Shown one piece after another: positions 60,579-64,000 of a stretch of 64,000 nucleotides of DNA. Made by a program: the position numbers and the translations under genes. The stretch is from NCBI GenBank assembly GCA_903840165.1, contig CAIMEY010000115.1, positions 1 to 64,000 on the forward strand. The letters run 5' to 3'. Under the pieces are notes generated by a model. It was not told the DNA's origin, did no database searches, and worked only from the letters and a program-made list of their open reading frames with translations. This stretch comes from an uncultured Myxococcales bacterium. Its GTDB lineage: Bacteria > Myxococcota_A > UBA9042. Each line of letters starts with the position of its first letter. The stretch's first letter is position 1.

Positions 60579-61388
60579 TCACAACCTTCCAGCTGCGCGT
60601 AAGTACAGGTAACGAACCGGATCCAGTTCGTCGCCATGCGGATAGCCCGGCCCGAGGGCGTTGCGGGCAAAGGCTGGGGCGGCCGATTTGCCGGCGTCGT
60701 CCAGGCCCCCAAGCTGCCCGTCGGCACCTCGCTGCCCAGGACGGCCACCTTTGCTGCCCGGGCGGTTCTTCCAGGAGGCGCGTTCAGCTTCCTGTTCTGC
60801 CTGCCATTTCTCCTGAAGATCAAGGGTTTCTTCGAGGGTTGTCGGCAACATCCGCGACAACGCCATCAGGACATTGCCGGCGCAGGTGGCATCAGCCGAG
60901 GCGCGGTGGGCTTCGTCCAGGGGAATTCCCAGTCGTTTCGCGACTGTACCCAGCTTCATGTTGCCTTGGCCGCGCTGCATCTGCTTGGCAAAAACCAAGG
61001 GATCCAGCCAGATCGCGCCCTGGGGTAGGCCACTGCCAACGCGCGCGAACTCATGCACAAGAAAACTGCGATCAAACGGGACGTTATAGGCGCAGAGCAA
61101 CTTACCAGAGAGCACTTCGTGCAGCTTGGCCGCCACATCGGCAAAGACAGGCTGGCCGCGCACGTCTGCGTCGGTAATGCCTGTAATTCGCGTGACATCT
61201 GGGTGAAGCGGCGTGCCGGGGTCAAGTAGCGTCGCCCATGTTCCCGTCGGAACGCCTTGGTCAAAAGTGATCACCGCGATTTCGATGACGCGGTCCCCTT
61301 GCTCCGGCGCCAAACCCGTTGTTTCTGTATCGAGAACGGCGATGGGCTGCAGGGCCCAGGGCGGCAGAAGCGCGGCAGCGTCACTCAT
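60579..61388 (-). CDS. DnaQ-like 3'-5' exonuclease
   Basis: 269 residues. DEDDh motifs: LDTETTGL (ExoI), AYNVPFDRSFL (ExoII) and HRASADA (ExoIII), as in DNA polymerase III epsilon and related RNase T-type proteins. After the nuclease domain there is a basic/Gly-rich tail (KNRPGSKGGRPGQRG) that is not part of canonical DnaQ, so a repair or RNA-trimming role is as likely as proofreading. GGGAGC six bases before ATG 61388. Spaced 15 bp from psd and 19 bp from the CYTH gene. Confidence 0.88.
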   Translation of the reverse strand: MSDAAALLPPWALQPIAVLDTETTGLAPEQGDRVIEIAVITFDQGVPTGTWATLLDPGTPLHPDVTRITGITDADVRGQPVFADVAAKLHEVLSGKLLCAYNVPFDRSFLVHEFARVGSGLPQGAIWLDPLVFAKQMQRGQGNMKLGTVAKRLGIPLDEAHRASADATCAGNVLMALSRMLPTTLEETLDLQEKWQAEQEAERASWKNRPGSKGGRPGQRGADGQLGGLDDAGKSAAPAFARNALGPGYPHGDELDPVRYLYLRAAGRL

Positions 61389-61403
61389 CTTGGCTCCCGA
61401 CGT

Positions 61404-62264
61404 CTAGGCTGGACCGGACGTTGAGGTCTTGCGCAGAAACGACGCACCCATTCGCACGGCAAAGGGCTGGGCCTGGGCGGGCGTGAAGTTGGGATTGGCC
61501 AGGATCAGCACGATCGTGGAACCCATTTCAAAGACGCCCAATTCGTCGCCGCGTTCCTGGGCCAGCGGTGGATCGAGGCTGCGCAGGCCGCTTGAAGGCC
61601 TGCCCTCATTGGCGCACAAATCCGTAAAGCAAACGCGCATGTGGCCGACGCAGGTGGCCCCAACCATCACCAGCGCCGCGGGACCAAACTCAGTTTCGCA
61701 ATGGGCAACGATGCGCTCGTTGCGCGCCAACAGCCCGTGAACATTGTCAATTCCCAGGCGATTGACCGGGAACAGAGGTCCCGGCAGGTAGCGCCAGCGC
61801 ACGACCTCGCCGCGCCAGGGGCTATGCACCCGGTGGTAGTTGTGCGGTGCCAAATAGCCAACAGCGTAGAAACCGCCGCGGTAGGGATCGGCATCGGCAC
61901 TGCCACCGAGTAATGCATCCAGTGAATATTCAATGCCTTTTGCCTGAATCAGCGTGCCCTTGCCCAAGGAGCCGCATTGGGAAAGCACACCGTCGACCGG
62001 CGAGGGCACGATCGCCGCGTCCTGCTGCACCGGCCGCTGACCGGCCCGCAAGCGACGGGTGAAGAAGGCTTGAAACGTGTCGAAATCATCAATGGACTGC
62101 TCAGCTTCGCCCAGATCGATGCCATAACCGCGACAGAAGGCGCGGATCGCCGTTTTGAGGACTGGCTTGGGCGCCCGCAGCCGCACCAAATGACCCATCG
62201 CTTGGGACACTTGGGGCTGGGAGAGCAGGTTCAGCCACGCCGGAGGCTGTTTTTGCAGCGCCAT
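61404..62264 (-). CDS. psd: Phosphatidylserine decarboxylase proenzyme
   Basis: 286 residues. The self-cleavage site is Gly-Ser within FEMGSTIVL (about 248-249), where the usual LGST reads MGST; the Ser becomes the pyruvoyl group. VPSPVDGVLSQCG, YLAPHNYHRVHSPWRG and VGATCVGHM are the other conserved blocks. It converts phosphatidylserine to phosphatidylethanolamine at the inner membrane. AGGAG five bases before ATG. No pssA is adjacent. Confidence 0.94.
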   Translation of the reverse strand: MALQKQPPAWLNLLSQPQVSQAMGHLVRLRAPKPVLKTAIRAFCRGYGIDLGEAEQSIDDFDTFQAFFTRRLRAGQRPVQQDAAIVPSPVDGVLSQCGSLGKGTLIQAKGIEYSLDALLGGSADADPYRGGFYAVGYLAPHNYHRVHSPWRGEVVRWRYLPGPLFPVNRLGIDNVHGLLARNERIVAHCETEFGPAALVMVGATCVGHMRVCFTDLCANEGRPSSGLRSLDPPLAQERGDELGVFEMGSTIVLILANPNFTPAQAQPFAVRMGASFLRKTSTSGPA

Positions 62265-62282
62265 GGATGCTCCTGATTTTCT

Positions 62283-63260
62283 TTACGCATTGCCAAGGGC
62301 TTGCAACCGCGCCTGCGTCTGTGCCCCATGACCAGCTCGCAGCGCCAGCAGGTCCATTTCCAGGTTGACAGACGACGCCTGCAGCCGCTGATGCCGCGCG
62401 ACCAAATCGTCGAGATCGGCGCGTTCGACGGCATCAATGCTGAAGTCTTCCACGCAGATGCTCGCTGCCAGCGTGCCAGCGACCATGGCGCCCTGCAAGC
62501 TCCTGTGGTCGATCTTGGGCTGGGAAGCAAGGTAACCCATGAATCCGCCAGCAAATGTGTCGCCAGCGCCGGTCGGATCGACCACGCGTTCGAGCAGAAC
62601 CGCCGGCATGGACTGGGTGAGCCCTTCGTGGCACAGCACAGCGCCGTGCTCACCACGCTTGATGATTACGGTCTTAGGGCCCATTTGCTGAATAATCTTC
62701 GCAGCCTGAACGATACTGCCACACTCAGCAAGCGCGTAGGCTTCTTCATCGTTGACGAACAACGCGTCTACTTTTGTCAACACTTCTAGAAGCTTGGCGC
62801 GCTCACCGCTGATCCAAAACCCCATGGTGTCGAGGCCAACAAAGCGCGGCCGGCGCATCTGCTTCAGCACGTCGAGCTGCAAGGCCGGGTGGATGTTGGC
62901 GAGAAAGACCAAATCGGCTTCGGCTTGGTGGGGGGCGATCTTCGGCTGAAACTCAGAAAAAACATTGAGTTCCGTGAACAGGGTCGTGCGCGTCTCAAAA
63001 TGCTTGGCGTAGACGCCACCCCAGCGGAATGTTTCGCCATCTACCTGTTCGATGCCGCTGATGTCGACGCCGCGCTGGCTCAGGCGGTGTAGGTCACTGG
63101 CGCGAAAGTCCCGGCCAACGACAGCGACCACGTGCGTGCGAGCGAACAACGCGGAAGTCATGGCGAAAAACGTAGCGGAGCCGCCCAGGGCGCGGTCGAC
63201 CTTGCCGTGACAAGTTTCAACCGAGTCATAAGCAACGGAACCAACGACCAAAAGACTCAT
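62283..63260 (-). CDS. PfkB family sugar/nucleoside kinase
   Basis: 325 residues. The anion hole/catalytic motif DPTGAGDTFAGGFMGYL (about 227-243) and the N-terminal GGSATFFAMTSALF are PfkB signatures. Its place directly after an MTA phosphorylase gene suggests salvage of a nucleoside or pentose from methylthioadenosine or adenosine, but the substrate is not set by sequence. Starts 61 bp after mtnP and ends 18 bp before psd. Confidence 0.88.
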   Translation of the reverse strand: MSLLVVGSVAYDSVETCHGKVDRALGGSATFFAMTSALFARTHVVAVVGRDFRASDLHRLSQRGVDISGIEQVDGETFRWGGVYAKHFETRTTLFTELNVFSEFQPKIAPHQAEADLVFLANIHPALQLDVLKQMRRPRFVGLDTMGFWISGERAKLLEVLTKVDALFVNDEEAYALAECGSIVQAAKIIQQMGPKTVIIKRGEHGAVLCHEGLTQSMPAVLLERVVDPTGAGDTFAGGFMGYLASQPKIDHRSLQGAMVAGTLAASICVEDFSIDAVERADLDDLVARHQRLQASSVNLEMDLLALRAGHGAQTQARLQALGNA

Positions 63261-63321
63261 GGCGGCTTGACTCCTAGCGCTGGCTAAATGCCAATGCGGG
63301 ACAGAAAATGAATCGCAATGC

Positions 63322-64000
63322 CTACTTAGCGATAGTCGGTAAGTGGCGATCGAGCAGCAAAGCGAGGCGTTCGCGCGCCGCGGCGGGGATCTTGTCAGGC
63401 GCAGTCATCACTGCGAAACGCAAGGCATCTTGGGAGGGGCAATCGCCTTCGGGCGGCTGTTCGGCCACCGCGCGAATCACTTGCTGCGCCTTGGCGACGT
63501 TGGCGTGCAGCGTGGCGATTACTTGATCGACGGTGACGGCGTCGTGCTCATCATTCCAGCAATCGTAATCGGTCGCCAAAGCCAGCGTTGCGTAGGGCAA
63601 TTCAGCTTCTCGGGCCAGGCGCGCTTCCGGCAGGTTGGTCATGCCCACCACCGAAACACCGGGGATCTTGCGATAGCTGAGGGATTCCGCGCGGGTAGAG
63701 AATTGGGGCCCTTCGATGCAGACGTAGGTGCCACCATTGTGATGGCGCAAGCCCAGGCGTTCACAGGCTTTTTGCAGAGCCGTCCGCGTGCGCCTGGAAG
63801 TCGGATCGGCAAAGCCAACGTGGGCGACGACCCCGTTTTCAAAGAACGTTCGCGGGCGCGACACCGTCCGATCGATGAACTGGTCCACCAGCACCAAGTC
63901 GCCGGGAACGATCTTGCGGCGCATGGAGCCCACGGCGCTGACGGACAGGACGTCGGTGCAGCCTACTTTCTTAAGGGCCCATATGTTGGCGCGGTAGTTG
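63322..64000 (-). CDS. mtnP: S-methyl-5'-thioadenosine phosphorylase (5' part outside window)
   Basis: 226 residues visible; the frame is open past the right edge (NYRANIWALKKVGCTDVLSVSAVGSMRRK), so the start is not in the window. YVCIEGPQFSTRAES, VVGMTNLPEARLAREAELPYATLALATDYDCW and the sulfur-pocket region identify MTA/purine nucleoside phosphorylase family 2. It splits methylthioadenosine (a polyamine and methionine-salvage by-product) to adenine and MTR-1-phosphate. First visible gene of the operon with the PfkB kinase. Confidence 0.93.
   Translation of the reverse strand, partial: NYRANIWALKKVGCTDVLSVSAVGSMRRKIVPGDLVLVDQFIDRTVSRPRTFFENGVVAHVGFADPTSRRTRTALQKACERLGLRHHNGGTYVCIEGPQFSTRAESLSYRKIPGVSVVGMTNLPEARLAREAELPYATLALATDYDCWNDEHDAVTVDQVIATLHANVAKAQQVIRAVAEQPPEGDCPSQDALRFAVMTAPDKIPAAARERLALLLDRHLPTIAK

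Overview
The window reads as a GC-rich chromosome segment of a Gram-negative, delta-type proteobacterium of the Myxococcota/Bradymonadota kind. That placement is inferred from gene content: a Ser/Thr kinase with a myxobacterial-style DFS motif, a paired OMP_myx-like beta-barrel duo, a protein with a MYXO-CTERM-like tail, a very large lipoprotein built of CDDGNPCT-type Cys modules, choice-of-anchor-D-like and RCC1-repeat surface proteins, and a PilY1/minor-pilin operon. TAG, TGA and TAA all serve as ordinary stops. No species can be named from sequence alone.

Layout. 1-83 is the 3' end of the RNase P RNA gene on the + strand. 181-3927 (-) holds a fragmentary hypothetical gene, an RCC1-repeat lipoprotein split by an in-frame amber codon, and a 5' remnant of an ISAs1-like transposase. 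4323-4994 (+) is a methyltransferase. 5165-12363 (-) is a copper/silver efflux operon: Cys/His-rich exported protein, outer membrane factor, membrane fusion protein, RND pump. 12480-15873 (-) has an STT3-like oligosaccharyltransferase and a nucleotidyltransferase. 16089-16352 (-) is rpmB with a near-consensus promoter. 16515-19643 (-) carries two lipoproteins. 19769-26977 (-) is a minor pilin operon (fimT-pilV-pilW-pilX-pilY1 order) preceded by a striking paired palindrome. 27229-29977 (-) carries two ATP-grasp proteins, divergent from a TraB-like protein, an M49-like lipoprotein and a cupin_5/thioesterase fusion (30262-34328, +).

34291-38290 (-) is lepB-pyrR-pyrB-pyrC', in which the dihydroorotase homologue has lost its metal ligands and looks like the non-catalytic ATCase partner. 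38611-43086 (-) is the giant Cys-rich lipoprotein. 43681-46380 (+) is zapA-fthC-small protein-moaA. 46406-49750 (-) has a rhomboid protease and a Ser/Thr kinase, divergent from rpoZ (50085-50306, +). Then come a lytic transglycosylase lipoprotein (-), a HEAT protein, greA and tsaE (+), a degenerate C39-like lipoprotein (-), a zinc-ribbon exported protein (+), a propeller-like exported protein (-), galU and two beta-barrel proteins (+), and a tight minus-strand operon of CYTH, DnaQ-like exonuclease, Psd, PfkB kinase and a partial MtnP running off the right edge.

Most genes are housekeeping or envelope genes; no phage, CRISPR array, tRNA or rRNA was seen. The items most worth a second look are the ATP-grasp pair, the paired TTGCGCAA palindrome before the pilus operon, the cupin_5/hotdog fusion, the giant Cys-module protein, the inactive PyrC', the amber-interrupted RCC1 gene and a small dispersed intergenic repeat.
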